From contig JADJHE010000014.1 of NCBI GenBank assembly GCA_016707685.1, positions 30,152 to 94,151 of the forward strand: a stretch of DNA of 64,000 nucleotides. Direction: 5' to 3'. Position numbers and translations under genes: made by a program. This document shows positions 48,892 through 57,803 of this stretch, in pieces. Numbering within the stretch: the first letter of the stretch is position 1; each line of letters opens with the position of its first letter. This stretch comes from Bacteroidota bacterium. GTDB taxonomy: Bacteria > Bacteroidota > Bacteroidia > 2-12-FULL-35-15. The notes under the pieces are model-generated. The model searched no databases. It was not told the origin of the DNA and saw only the letters and a list, made by a program, of their open reading frames with translations.

Positions 48892-50481
48892 TTAATCTTC
48901 CTTAAACTCCGAAATAAAATGGAATTTAATATCCGGATTTTTTTCTTCAGCCATTTGCAAAGCCCAAGCCGATTCTGCTAAAAATACTGGTCGGCCATCT
49001 TTATCAGTTGCCATGTGATGTGCTTTATCAAAAATAAAATCAGCTAATTTCTTTTTATCGGCACAACTTATCCAACATGCTTTGTACAATGAAATACTTT
49101 CATACGAACAAGATGCAGAATATTCACTTTTTAAACGGTGCTGAATTACTTCAAACTGTAAAGCTCCAACTGTTCCTAATACTTTACGGTTATCTGTTTT
49201 TTTTGTAAACAACTGCGCAACACCTTCATCAGTGAGCTGTTCCAAGCCTTTGTTAAGTTGTTTGGTTTTCATTGGGTCTTTGTTCACTACATATCTGAAA
49301 AGCTCAGGAGAGAACTGAGGAATGCCTTTGAAATTCATTTTTTCTCCTTCGGTTAAGGTATCACCAATTTTAAAGTTGGATGAATCGTATAAACCGATAA
49401 TGTCGCCAGGGTAGGCTTCGTCCACCACATTTTTATCTTGCGCCATGAAAGCCGTTGGATTCGAAAATTTCATTCCTCTGTTTTCACGCACATGAAAATA
49501 ATTTTTGTTGCGTTCAAATTTCCCAGATACAATTCTTAAAAAGGCAATACGATCGCGGTGTTTCGGATCCAAGTTAGCATGAATTTTAAATACAAATCCA
49601 CTAAAGTTTTTATCGTCTGGATTTATTTCACGTATATCGGTTGTTCTTCCTCTTGGTGCAGGTGCTATTTCAATAAAGCCATCGAGTAATTCGCGTACAC
49701 CAAAATTGTTTACAGCACTACCAAAAAATACTGGAGAAACCATTGCTTCTAAATATTCTTCTTTATCAAAAACAGGATAACCTGCTTCTAATAATTCAAC
49801 ATCGTTGCGCAATGTTTTAGCATAATCTTCACCAATTAATTTATCGAGTGTTCCATCGTTCAAATCTTTTATTTCAATGGAATTGTCCAATGTTGCTTTT
49901 TCGCCTGGATTAAAAACAGTCAAACTTTTTTCGTAAAGATTGTAAACACCTTTGAATGTTTTACCCATACTTATTGGCCAACTTAAGGGGCGAAGGTCGA
50001 TGCGTAATTCTTTTTCAATCTCTTCTAATAAATCAAAAGGGTCTTTTCCTTCACGATCCAATTTATTGATGAATACAATAACAGGTGTGTTACGCATACG
50101 ACAAACTTCTAATAGTTTACGTGTTTGCGGCTCAACCCCTTTTGCACAGTCGATAAGCATGATTACACTATCCACAGCAGTAAGTGTACGATAAGTATCT
50201 TCAGCGAAATCCTCGTGACCAGGAGTATCCAATAAGTTTATTTTAACGCCTTTGTATTCAAATCCCATTACGGAAGTAGCAACAGAGATACCACGCTGAC
50301 GCTCAATTTCCATAAAATCGGAAGTGGTATGCTTCTTAATTTTATTTGATTTTACAGCACCTGCGGTTTGAATAGCACCACCGAATAAAAGTAATTTTTC
50401 GGTAAGTGTGGTTTTACCGGCATCGGGATGGGCAATAATACCAAAGGTTTTACGTCTTTGGATTTCTTCTGATAATGTCAT
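48892..50481 (-). CDS. prfC: Peptide chain release factor 3
   Basis: 529 residues from MTLSEEIQRRKTFGII at 50481, the same length as E. coli RF3; the ATG at 50511 adds ten residues overlapping the rplS terminator. G1 AHPDAGKTTLTE, G2/switch RGISVATSVMGF, G3 DTPGHEDFAEDTYR, G4 NKLDR, then the RF3 domains II/III (LFTKKTDNRKVLGTVGALQFEVIQHRL). A GTPase that releases RF1/RF2 from the ribosome after termination. Downstream of rplS across a terminator. Confidence 0.97.
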   Translation of the reverse strand: MTLSEEIQRRKTFGIIAHPDAGKTTLTEKLLLFGGAIQTAGAVKSNKIKKHTTSDFMEIERQRGISVATSVMGFEYKGVKINLLDTPGHEDFAEDTYRTLTAVDSVIMLIDCAKGVEPQTRKLLEVCRMRNTPVIVFINKLDREGKDPFDLLEEIEKELRIDLRPLSWPISMGKTFKGVYNLYEKSLTVFNPGEKATLDNSIEIKDLNDGTLDKLIGEDYAKTLRNDVELLEAGYPVFDKEEYLEAMVSPVFFGSAVNNFGVRELLDGFIEIAPAPRGRTTDIREINPDDKNFSGFVFKIHANLDPKHRDRIAFLRIVSGKFERNKNYFHVRENRGMKFSNPTAFMAQDKNVVDEAYPGDIIGLYDSSNFKIGDTLTEGEKMNFKGIPQFSPELFRYVVNKDPMKTKQLNKGLEQLTDEGVAQLFTKKTDNRKVLGTVGALQFEVIQHRLKSEYSASCSYESISLYKACWISCADKKKLADFIFDKAHHMATDKDGRPVFLAESAWALQMAEEKNPDIKFHFISEFKED

Positions 50482-50496
50482 CTTATGTAAATAAAA

Positions 50497-50525
50497 AACC
50501 CCTATCCGCATTACGGAAAGGGGTT
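50497..50525 (-). terminator. Rho-independent terminator after rplS
   Basis: AACCCCTATCCG / CGGAAAGGGGTT stem (one mismatch), 5-nt loop, T run on the minus strand. Confidence 0.88.
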
Positions 50526-50544
50526 ATGATCGTGTAATAATAAA

Positions 50545-50895
50545 TTATTGTTTTTTCTCAGTGATACGAGCTGCTTTACCAGTTAAGTTACGTAAGTAGT
50601 ACAAACGAGCTCTACGAACGATACCAACTTTGTTTACTTCAACTTTATCAATGTATGGTGAGTTGATTGGGAATACACGCTCTACACCAACACCATTGCT
50701 CATTTTACGAACAGTGAATGATTCTGTAGGACCTGCATTTTTACGTTGAATAACAACACCTTGGTATTGCTGAACACGTTCTTTTTCACCTTCTTTAATT
50801 TTATAGTGTACTGTAACAGTATCTCCTGCTTTAAACTTTGGGTGATTCGCTTTTGGAATCAATTGCTCTTCCACAAATTTCATTAAATTGCTCAT
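50545..50895 (-). CDS. rplS: 50S ribosomal protein L19
   Basis: 116 residues, standard for bL19, at the 30S-50S interface. Conserved parts: [57 protein letters not shown] and [18 protein letters not shown]. It has its own promoter and terminator; trmD and rpsP, which often precede it in other phyla, are not adjacent. Confidence 0.97.
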   Translation of the reverse strand: MSNLMKFVEEQLIPKANHPKFKAGDTVTVHYKIKEGEKERVQQYQGVVIQRKNAGPTESFTVRKMSNGVGVERVFPINSPYIDKVEVNKVGIVRRARLYYLRNLTGKAARITEKKQ

Positions 50896-50946
50896 AACTC
50901 TTTGTTTTATAATGTTTTATTCTTATGCTTTTTCTAAAAAGGACTG

Positions 50947-50978
50947 CAAATATAGAATATTTTTTTAGATTGAAGAAA
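50947..50978 (-). promoter_or_regulatory. Probable rplS promoter
   Basis: TATATTTG (50954-50947 on the minus strand) with TTTC 20 bp upstream (50978-50975). The -7 box is canonical, the upstream box one base off TTTG. Confidence 0.65.
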
Positions 50979-51032
50979 TATCCCTCAAATATTTTTAATG
51001 TGATTAGTGATAGGTGTTTAAAATATTAAAAA

Positions 51033-51275
51033 TCAGCCTGTTGTGTATTTGACTTTTTCAACTTTTATGATGTTTACGGGGCAGTGTTTTGCAGCCATTT
51101 GGTTGTCTTCCCATTCATCATCACCCACTAAAACCGAAAAGAATCCTTTTTTCTCAATTCCACCTACCAAGGTACATTTTCCATCTTTACGTGAAATGCG
51201 CCAACGATGATGTGCAGCTTCCACACATGCATTGCATCCAATGCATTTTGCTCTTTGTTGTGTAATTCGAATCAT
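51033..51275 (-). CDS. 4Fe-4S ferredoxin-like protein
   Basis: 80 residues. CIGCNAC (Cys 11, 14, 17) with a distal HCPVN (Cys about 65) supply four ligands for a single [4Fe-4S] cluster; a second set is absent. It shares one base with the end of the U32 gene (TAATG), so the two are translationally coupled. Together they suggest that this ferredoxin delivers electrons to the U32 enzyme; this is inference from coupling. Confidence 0.85.
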   Translation of the reverse strand: MIRITQQRAKCIGCNACVEAAHHRWRISRKDGKCTLVGGIEKKGFFSVLVGDDEWEDNQMAAKHCPVNIIKVEKVKYTTG

Positions 51276-52513
51276 TAGGCATCTACTAATTTGTACAACT
51301 TATCGGAAGGACGAATTTTCTCATTTATCTTTACCGTAAATACAGTTCCCTTTTCAATCTTATCAGTCGATTGATTTTCGACTCTAATTTCATCGATGAA
51401 GGATTGAACAATTCCTGTTGTTGGACCAGTAATTAATATTTCATCACCCAATGTTAATGAATGCGATTCCAATTTGAATTCGGCAACACTTGCATTGTCA
51501 TAATATTTTAAACCTTTGCCAATGTATATTTTTTTCTTGGTTGCTTTGGAGCCATATTCATTGCTCCATTCGCCCATTGTTCTTCCAAGATAATAGCCAT
51601 CCCAAAAACCACGATTGAACACAGTTGATAATCGTGTTTTCCATGTTTCAAATTTTTCTGGACCATAGGTTCCATCGTAATACGCATCAATGGCTTCGCG
51701 GTAACAATTAATAACAGTGTACACGTAATCAGCGCTGCGGCCGCGACCTTCAATTTTTAAAACAGTTACTCCTGCATCAATTACTTTATCAATAAAATCG
51801 ATGGTACATAAATCTTTTGCCGACATGATGTATTCATTGTCGATTTCCAATTCAACACCATCTTCTTTATCAATTACGATGTAATTTTTTCTGCAATTTT
51901 GAATGCATGCACCGCGGTTGGCAGATGCAAAATTGGAATGTAAACTCAAATAGCATTTTCCTGAAACAGCCATGCACAATGCACCATGTGCAAATATTTC
52001 GACACGTACCAATTCTCCCGATGGTCCAGTAATGTTTCTTCGTTTTATTTCACGTGTAATTGCAGCTACTTGCTTTAAACTTAATTCACGTGCCATTACC
52101 ATTACATCGGCATAGTCGGCAAAAAATTCGATGCTATCAATGTTTGAAATATTGGATTGTGTGGAGATGTGAACTTTTACTCCTGTTTTTTTTGCGTAGT
52201 TGAAAACTGCATGGTCGGATGCAATAACCGCATCAATGCCATTGTTTTTTGCAGCATCAACAATCGTTTTCATCAAACTGATATCGTGATCATAAACGAT
52301 GGTGTTGAGTGTGAGGTAACTTTTTAGTCCGTGCTCTTTGCATATTTGTGCAATTTTAGCGAGGTCATCAATTGTGAAATTGTTGCTCGAACGCGCACGC
52401 ATGTTGAGTTGTTCGATACCAAAATAAACGGAATTTGCTCCGCCTTTTATTGCCGCCATCAATGATTCAAATGATCCGGCAGGAGCCATTAGCTCTACTT
52501 TATTTGTTTGCAT
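51275..52513 (-). CDS. Peptidase U32-family protein (TrhP/RlhA/YegQ type)
   Basis: 412 residues. MAPAGSFESLMAAIKGGANSVYFG at the N-terminus is the family hallmark; the U32 signature E.F.HGALC.A.SGKC.LS (about 170-190), with Cys in GKCYLS and RGACIQNCRKNY, provides Fe-S ligands, and CTIDFIDKVIDAGVTVLKIEGRGRS follows. Characterised members are not proteases but Fe-S enzymes in RNA or quinone hydroxylation (TrhP for tRNA ho5U, RlhA for 23S rRNA, UbiU/V). Which one this is cannot be resolved; TrhP is most likely by size. Confidence 0.9.
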   Translation of the reverse strand: MQTNKVELMAPAGSFESLMAAIKGGANSVYFGIEQLNMRARSSNNFTIDDLAKIAQICKEHGLKSYLTLNTIVYDHDISLMKTIVDAAKNNGIDAVIASDHAVFNYAKKTGVKVHISTQSNISNIDSIEFFADYADVMVMARELSLKQVAAITREIKRRNITGPSGELVRVEIFAHGALCMAVSGKCYLSLHSNFASANRGACIQNCRKNYIVIDKEDGVELEIDNEYIMSAKDLCTIDFIDKVIDAGVTVLKIEGRGRSADYVYTVINCYREAIDAYYDGTYGPEKFETWKTRLSTVFNRGFWDGYYLGRTMGEWSNEYGSKATKKKIYIGKGLKYYDNASVAEFKLESHSLTLGDEILITGPTTGIVQSFIDEIRVENQSTDKIEKGTVFTVKINEKIRPSDKLYKLVDA

Positions 52514-52593
52514 TTGCAGTATGCATTAATAATTAAGAGGACAAATGTCGCGCAATTAAAAGTCGGGAAAAATGATTTTGGTCAGTATATTAT

Positions 52594-52720
52594 TTACCAC
52601 AAAGGCGCAAAGACAGAGAGAAGTATTTTATTTGCTGCTGATGTCTGTGCGGATGTTCATTTCGAGCATGTCGAGAAAGCGGGGTACTAAAAGGGAGATT
52701 TCTCCTTGCAGTCGAAATGA
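52594..52720. repeat. Composite intergenic repeat with inverted ends
   Basis: The 223-bp gap 52514-52736 has no gene. It includes TTACCACAAAGGCGCAAAGAC, a phrase like dispersed ACAAAGGC-type repeats, and an inverted repeat TCATTTCGA (52657-52665) / TCGAAATGA (52712-52720) enclosing the palindrome GGAGATTTCTCC. Its GC content is above its surroundings. Resemblance to dispersed Bacteroidota intergenic repeats is from memory and not verified here. Confidence 0.55.
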
Positions 52721-52736
52721 CATTCCTGTATTCGAA

Positions 52737-53192
52737 TTAAATTAATCCAAACTGTTTGCAGTGGTGAACAGCATGTTTGTGCAACAATTTTGTCCATTCT
52801 TCGAAATTCAATTCTCCGAAAAAAGGGTTTGTAAGTGTTGCACCTTTATTGTTTTCGAAATAGGAAATAAATTTCTGAATAGTAGATTTTAATTCATCAA
52901 TAGATGCTTGCATGCTGGAATGATTAGCAGGTGCAGGTGTTTCGGACATTAATGAGTTGGGCGTATTTGGTTTAAATTCTTTATCGCTCATGGCAAATGC
53001 TTTGAATACATCTACTTTTTCAACAGGAGAAATAAGTTGTTGATTATTTTTTCCAGTAGCAAAGCTGATGGAGTCACTCATGTGTTCCACCATTTGTTGT
53101 GCATTCAATACACCCCAAGCGCCTTTTGTTTCAGAGGTTAATTTAGAAACCAATGTTGGAAATTCGTTTTGTAAGAAGTTTAATTTGTCCAT
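52737..53192 (-). CDS. DinB-like / DUF1569 protein
   Basis: 151 residues. A four-helix bundle with candidate metal ligands in MVEHMSDSISFATG (His about 36) and LLHKHAVHHCKQFG near the C-terminus, matching the DinB/DUF1569 pattern. Function unknown; relatives include metal-dependent thiol transferases. It overlaps the upstream gene by one base (53192, TAATG), indicating coupling. Confidence 0.7.
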   Translation of the reverse strand: MDKLNFLQNEFPTLVSKLTSETKGAWGVLNAQQMVEHMSDSISFATGKNNQQLISPVEKVDVFKAFAMSDKEFKPNTPNSLMSETPAPANHSSMQASIDELKSTIQKFISYFENNKGATLTNPFFGELNFEEWTKLLHKHAVHHCKQFGLI

Positions 53193-53629
53193 TATTTTTT
53201 TCTTAATTCTTTTGGAAAATCTGTTTTAATAATATACACACCATTCATTGGGTTTTCTATTTCATGCGTATCGCGCAGGTAGAAGTAGAGGTGAGTTTCA
53301 TTTTTTTTATCATCAACAACCTTATCTGTTTTCTTCAATAATTTTTTAGAAACAGCAAATTGCATTTTTGTTCCTTTTTCGGTTTCGCAATCAATAACTG
53401 TTACATCATTTATTTCGAAATTGAATTCTGTATTATCAGGGAAGTAACCCGCTAATGTATAGCTAGTATTGTTTTTAATTTTAAATTCTGTGATAGGTTC
53501 CGAAACTTTTAATTCATCTTCCCAAAGGTGTTTGATATTGTCTTCCGATTCTTGTCCTTCGTGTAAGTCATCGGCAAAACCTTGACTGAATTCGGAATTT
53601 ACTTGTATAAAGTGGAGGTGTAGGTTCAT
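53192..53629 (-). CDS. Protein of unknown function
   Basis: 145 residues from MNLHLHFIQVNSEF; a TTG/GTG upstream at 53671 is less likely because the ATG fits the 8-bp spacing to the YciI gene's stop at 53638. The sequence is acidic with beta-strand segments (EFKIKNNTSYTLAGYFPDNTEFNFEINDVTVIDCE, THLYFYLRDTHEI). No signal peptide and no recognised domain. It may cooperate with the coupled DinB-like protein. Confidence 0.6.
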   Translation of the reverse strand: MNLHLHFIQVNSEFSQGFADDLHEGQESEDNIKHLWEDELKVSEPITEFKIKNNTSYTLAGYFPDNTEFNFEINDVTVIDCETEKGTKMQFAVSKKLLKKTDKVVDDKKNETHLYFYLRDTHEIENPMNGVYIIKTDFPKELRKK

Positions 53630-53637
53630 GTTGTTTG

Positions 53638-54033
53638 TTATTTTAATTTTGAATCTTTTGCTGCATACCAAGGATGAATTTCAACTATTAGTCGGCCAGC
53701 TTTTACCATTGGATCTTCATTCGCTAATTTTTCAGCTTCTTCTTTTGTAGCCACATTGTATACACATATTCCACGTATTTCGCCATTGTCCATGAAAGGT
53801 CCTGCTAAATCCATTTTACCTGAATCAGCCATTTTAGTTAAATGAGCCATGTGTTGTTCTTGTAGTTTTGCTACAGTAGTTGAATCTTGATTTCTATTCG
53901 GTCCTTTTTTTAAGAAAACCATGTAATAGGTTTTCATATCATATGTTTTCTCGATTTGATTTTTTTCTTGCGAGAAAGTATTAGCACTTAAGAATAAATA
54001 AATAAAAAAAATAAATACTATTCTTTTTTCCAT
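53638..54033 (-). CDS. Exported YciI-like protein
   Basis: 131 residues from MEKRIVFIFFIYLF; the ATG at 54129 would start within the preceding gene. A signal peptide (1-21, NTFSQ) precedes a YciI-like alpha-beta domain: YYMVFLKKGPNRNQ, QEQHMAHLTKMADSGKMDLAGPFMD, GICVYNVATKEEAEKLANEDPM. The conserved His and GPF motif fit YciI/YCII. An exported form is unusual relative to cytosolic YciI, but common in Bacteroidota. Confidence 0.8.
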   Translation of the reverse strand: MEKRIVFIFFIYLFLSANTFSQEKNQIEKTYDMKTYYMVFLKKGPNRNQDSTTVAKLQEQHMAHLTKMADSGKMDLAGPFMDNGEIRGICVYNVATKEEAEKLANEDPMVKAGRLIVEIHPWYAAKDSKLK

Positions 54034-54040
54034 GATGATA

Positions 54041-56953
54041 TTATTGTTTAATAATTTTGTGTGTAATATATTGATCTTCGAATATTGTTTTAATAAAATA
54101 TACGCCATTTGCAAGATTGAATTCTTCAAGTGATATGTTTTCTGTGTGGCTTCCTATTTTCTTTTTGTAGTATTTTTTTAAATCACAAATTTTTTCACCA
54201 GTATAATTATAAAGCTCAATGTTTACATCTGTTTCTTTCGCAATATCATAAGTTAAATTAATATAATTGTTTGCAGGATTTGGATATATGTTGCTATTCC
54301 ATTTATTTGGATTGTTATTAATGTTTGTTACAGTAGGATTTATATAAATAGTTTTGTTAGCAGAATTAAAAAATATTTCTTCTCCATTTTTATTTATAGC
54401 TTTAATAGAATTGAATAGAATATTAAGTTCCTCTAATTGGCTTATATTGGAATTAGTTTTAATTATTAGACTTCCAATTTTTCCATATCCAGTTGTGTCG
54501 TTATGATCTGTCCTACATACTGTTCCTTCGTATGCCGTATTCGTATTTTTAAAAAGTGAAACATAGTTGTTGGTGTTTTTTATCCAAGAATTGTTATATG
54601 AAATGAAGGATAATGAATCTACAAGGAGTGATTTGTCAGTAATAATATTAAAAGAAAGTCCATATAGATTAGGAACTAAATTAGTGCTGTCTCCTGTCCA
54701 TAATTCAATTTCAATAAAGTTACCAGCAGTATAGCTGCTTGAGTTGCTTTTTAGAAATAAGTCATAATTTGTAGTTGTGATTGACGCTTCTTGTCTGGGA
54801 TGCACAAATGAATAGTTTTCATTTATGGCTATTGTATCTAACATATTAATAATTCCATCTCCATTACAATCAACGCTTTTTATGTCGTAATTATTATATT
54901 GCAATACACCCCAGTCGCTAGCTGGATAACCAAGCCAATCATTAGAACTTGTAGTTCTTGGGGAGCCTGTGTTATTATAGTACAAGCCTATTTGAAGCAT
55001 ATCTGTATTGTCTACAATTTGGTTGTTGTCTGCATCACCAGGCCAAACCAACATACAGTTTTGAACATAGCTAAGTGGTGCTGTAGAAACCTTAACTTTG
55101 TGGAGGGTTCCTTGATACTGAATTGCAAATAAATCACCTTCATCATTTGTTGCTAATGAACTTGTACTTGTGCTATTTTCTGTTATCCATGTTATTCCAT
55201 TATCAATTGAACTATGGATTCCAGAAGGAGAGGCTATATATATGGTACCACAGCTATTAATTAATATGTCTTTGACATCGTAATTGGAAACATTAATAAA
55301 TTGGTTGAATGTAAGTCCATTATCAGTGGATTTGTAAACATCGCCCCAATTTGTTTTTACATAAATATCATTATTAAAATTGTTTTCAAAAAAGTATGTA
55401 AAATTTGTAGACAATGGTGAACTCCAAGTTGTTCCAGAATCATAGCTTTTTAATAAAACTGTCCCTATAGTTGCATCGGCAATGACAAGCAAAACGTTGT
55501 TGTTCGCGTACAAATCGGTATACTCGGACGCTATATTTGTCATAGAAATAGGAAAGGATAAATTATTCCATGTTATCCCGTTGTCTGTTGATTTGTATAT
55601 TTTTTTTGTTTGATTACTGGTTGCAAAAATAGTATTAGCCTCACCAAAAGTAATGTTATTAATAAGTGAGTCGATGGCAATAGCTATTGTATCGAAACTA
55701 AGAGTATTGAACCGTTTCCTGTATACATAACTAGAGTAGTAATCGCCTAAGTATTGTCCTGCAGATAGGACATAAGTATCTCCATTGTATGGATTGAATT
55801 TTACCTTATCTGTAGAGTATGCTGGCACTCCTTGTGGGGAAATGTAATAGCTTCTCTTAAATGTATGCCAACTAATACCCTTGTCATCAGATTCATAAAG
55901 TAAATGCTGTCCAGTAGCTCCGGAAGTCGAAGATGGGTTATTTGTATAGATTAAATTAGAATTGGGAGCAGCATATACATAGTTAGAAGCCCAATCTGGA
56001 TTGGTAGTTAATTGGTATACTTCACAATTGGGACTGCAATCTAGTTTGTATATTTTGTCATCATCATTGCAGCTGAAAATAACTTGTCCAGAATTAGGGT
56101 CAATTGAAGCAAAATTGCTAGATCTGGTGTAGCTAATGGATTGCCAGATTCCATTTTTATAATATTTTATTTGCTCCAAGGTACCTCCATCGGTAACGAC
56201 AATAGCATCATTGTGTGTTGTAATATTCAAGCATAGATTACAAGTTGTTTCTGTAGTAGATGTAATATCAGAAAGATTTGTTTTGGATATTATACTGTTT
56301 GATGTCAGAAGATAGTATTTGCCATTGACACCATATTTAATCATTTTTTTTACTTGATCAGATTTTGATTGCCATGTAATACCATTATCCAAAGAATACT
56401 GATAATTGATACTGTTATCAGATAGTAAAAGGACTCCATCTGCACTTACAGAAAGTGATTGATAAGGCCCTTGTAAAGGGATTGTCATCATATTCCAAGT
56501 ATATCCGGAGTCAACTGATGTATAAAGAACTTTGTCGTAGTCAGAGGAAATGTTTTCAAATTTTAGCACGTAAATTCGTCCAATCGAATCTGTTTTAATA
56601 TCAATAATTCTTTTTGTTGCGGGCAAAGTTGTTTGAATCCAAGTAAGTCCATTGTTGTTACTTTTAAATACTCCATCATAAAAGGTTCCGGCATAAATAC
56701 TTCCATCAGGTGTACTTGCTAATGCGGTGATAGCACCAACTGTATCAGGTAAATATCTATACTCCCATGTTAGACCATTGTCTTCAGAGAACAAAATTTT
56801 CCCATAATTTCTTCCTACGAAAATTTCTCCTGTATTTTTGACATTCAAACTAAAGTTTATAGAATCAGGAATGCCAGTTCTTTCAATAAAATTTATTTGT
56901 GAAAAGAAAATTTTAGAAATAAGCAAAAAACTTATTGTAATTATTTTTTTCAT
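54041..56953 (-). CDS. Secreted BNR/sialidase-like repeat protein with dockerin-like region and T9SS type A tail
   Basis: 970 residues from MKKIITISFLLISKIFFSQ. About the first 600 residues are repeats with S.D.G.TW motifs (SEDNGLTWEYRY, SNNNGLTWIQTTL, SVDSGYTWNMM, STDNGITWNNLSF), typical of BNR/YCF48-like propellers. Residues about 640-720 contain paired EF-like loops (PGDADNNQIVDNTDMLQIGL, DCNGDGIINMLDTIAI), resembling type I dockerin. The tail (about 900-970) is T9SS type A (SNIYPNPANNYINLTYDI, LANGVYFIKTIF, THKIIKQ). Secreted, function unknown. The stop of paaY lies 4 bp upstream of its start. Confidence 0.88.
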   Translation of the reverse strand: MKKIITISFLLISKIFFSQINFIERTGIPDSINFSLNVKNTGEIFVGRNYGKILFSEDNGLTWEYRYLPDTVGAITALASTPDGSIYAGTFYDGVFKSNNNGLTWIQTTLPATKRIIDIKTDSIGRIYVLKFENISSDYDKVLYTSVDSGYTWNMMTIPLQGPYQSLSVSADGVLLLSDNSINYQYSLDNGITWQSKSDQVKKMIKYGVNGKYYLLTSNSIISKTNLSDITSTTETTCNLCLNITTHNDAIVVTDGGTLEQIKYYKNGIWQSISYTRSSNFASIDPNSGQVIFSCNDDDKIYKLDCSPNCEVYQLTTNPDWASNYVYAAPNSNLIYTNNPSSTSGATGQHLLYESDDKGISWHTFKRSYYISPQGVPAYSTDKVKFNPYNGDTYVLSAGQYLGDYYSSYVYRKRFNTLSFDTIAIAIDSLINNITFGEANTIFATSNQTKKIYKSTDNGITWNNLSFPISMTNIASEYTDLYANNNVLLVIADATIGTVLLKSYDSGTTWSSPLSTNFTYFFENNFNNDIYVKTNWGDVYKSTDNGLTFNQFINVSNYDVKDILINSCGTIYIASPSGIHSSIDNGITWITENSTSTSSLATNDEGDLFAIQYQGTLHKVKVSTAPLSYVQNCMLVWPGDADNNQIVDNTDMLQIGLYYNNTGSPRTTSSNDWLGYPASDWGVLQYNNYDIKSVDCNGDGIINMLDTIAINENYSFVHPRQEASITTTNYDLFLKSNSSSYTAGNFIEIELWTGDSTNLVPNLYGLSFNIITDKSLLVDSLSFISYNNSWIKNTNNYVSLFKNTNTAYEGTVCRTDHNDTTGYGKIGSLIIKTNSNISQLEELNILFNSIKAINKNGEEIFFNSANKTIYINPTVTNINNNPNKWNSNIYPNPANNYINLTYDIAKETDVNIELYNYTGEKICDLKKYYKKKIGSHTENISLEEFNLANGVYFIKTIFEDQYITHKIIKQ

Positions 56954-56957
56954 CGTG

Positions 56958-57553
56958 TTATTTGTTTTTAGTTTCTTTCCAAGTTTTGTAAATATCTTGT
57001 TGTTTAGGTCTGTTGGCTTCAATTTCACGAAGTGGTTCGCAAGGTTTTAATGTTGCTTTGCAATCAGCTGGTAATTGTTGATACAACTTTGTTCCTTGTG
57101 TTTTCCAGCTAATCATTTCATCGCTTACCTCTTTTACAATTTTTGCAGGATTACCAACCACAACTTTTCGCTCTGGAATTACGGTATTGGCTGGAACAAA
57201 ACACAATGCACCTACGATGCAATTGTCGCCTATCACCACATCATCCATCACCACCGCATTCATTCCAACCAATACATTTTTACCGATTGTGCCACCATGA
57301 ATGATTGCTCCATGTCCGATGTGTGCTGCTTCTTTTAATAAAACAGTTGTACCAGGGAACATGTGAATGGTGCAATTTTCCTGAACATTGCAACCATCTT
57401 CAATTATGATTTGTCCCCAGTCGCCACGAATAGCAGCACCTGGACCAATGTATACATCTTTTCCGATAATTACATTTCCTGTAACAGTAGCATTTGGGTG
57501 AATGAATGCACTTTCGTGAATGACTGGTTTGTAACCGTTGAATCGTATATCAT
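56958..57553 (-). CDS. paaY: Gamma-carbonic-anhydrase-like PaaY, frameshifted near start
   Basis: About 198 codons. Left-handed beta-helix with hexapeptide repeats: FNGYKPVIHESAFIHPNATVTGNVIIGKDVYIGPGAAIRGDW, IEDGCNVQENCTIHMFPGT, AHIGHGAIIHGGTIGKNVLVGMNAVVMDDVVIG. Three metal-binding His are retained. In E. coli PaaY is a thioesterase of the pathway. ATG 57553 begins MIY, then one missing base moves to the frame starting RFNGY; downstream all is one frame to 56958. Internal ATG 57360 is not the start because the frame continues well upstream. Last gene of the paa cluster here. Confidence 0.88.
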
Positions 57554-57556
57554 GGA

Positions 57557-57574
57557 GGATTAAGGATTAAGGAT
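57557..57574. repeat. Tandem GGATTAA heptamers upstream of paaY
   Basis: Two perfect 7-bp units GGATTAA plus a partial third lie directly upstream of the paaY start and contain the stop codon of the four-helix remnant. Confidence 0.65.
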
Positions 57575-57701
57575 TTTTGGATTTTAGTGTTCGTATTCCT
57601 GCCGAAAATATTGCAACTAATTCATCCGCTTCTTTCATTAAGATCCTTATGTCAGTCTTTTAAATCAACCAAAAAAGTTCACGCTCTTCATCACTTGTTT
57701 T
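57567..57701 (-). pseudogene. Remnant of a four-helix bundle protein gene
   Basis: A 45-codon frame from 57701 to the stop at 57567 reads TSDEERELFWLI, in-frame TAA (57662-57660), then TDIRILMKEADELVAIFSAGIRTLKSKNP. The DESxxFWL and KEADELVAIF..S..T.K pattern matches the C-terminal half of four-helix bundle proteins; the N-terminal half is absent or frame-broken (CSEREE in another frame just upstream). Sits between paaJ and paaY, where no gene is expected. The 250-bp gap holds nothing else recognised. Confidence 0.55.
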
Positions 57702-57803
57702 TCCTCACGCTCGCTGCAACAGAAGATGAAGATTTCATTTGATAAGTAATACGTTTTTTGGCAACTCATGCACTTTACCTTTTCCTTTTCAATCCTATAT
57801 ATC

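Noticed and set aside
57360..57362. ATG as paaY start
   Set aside because: The same frame extends upstream with clear PaaY sequence; the true start is at 57553 with a frameshift.
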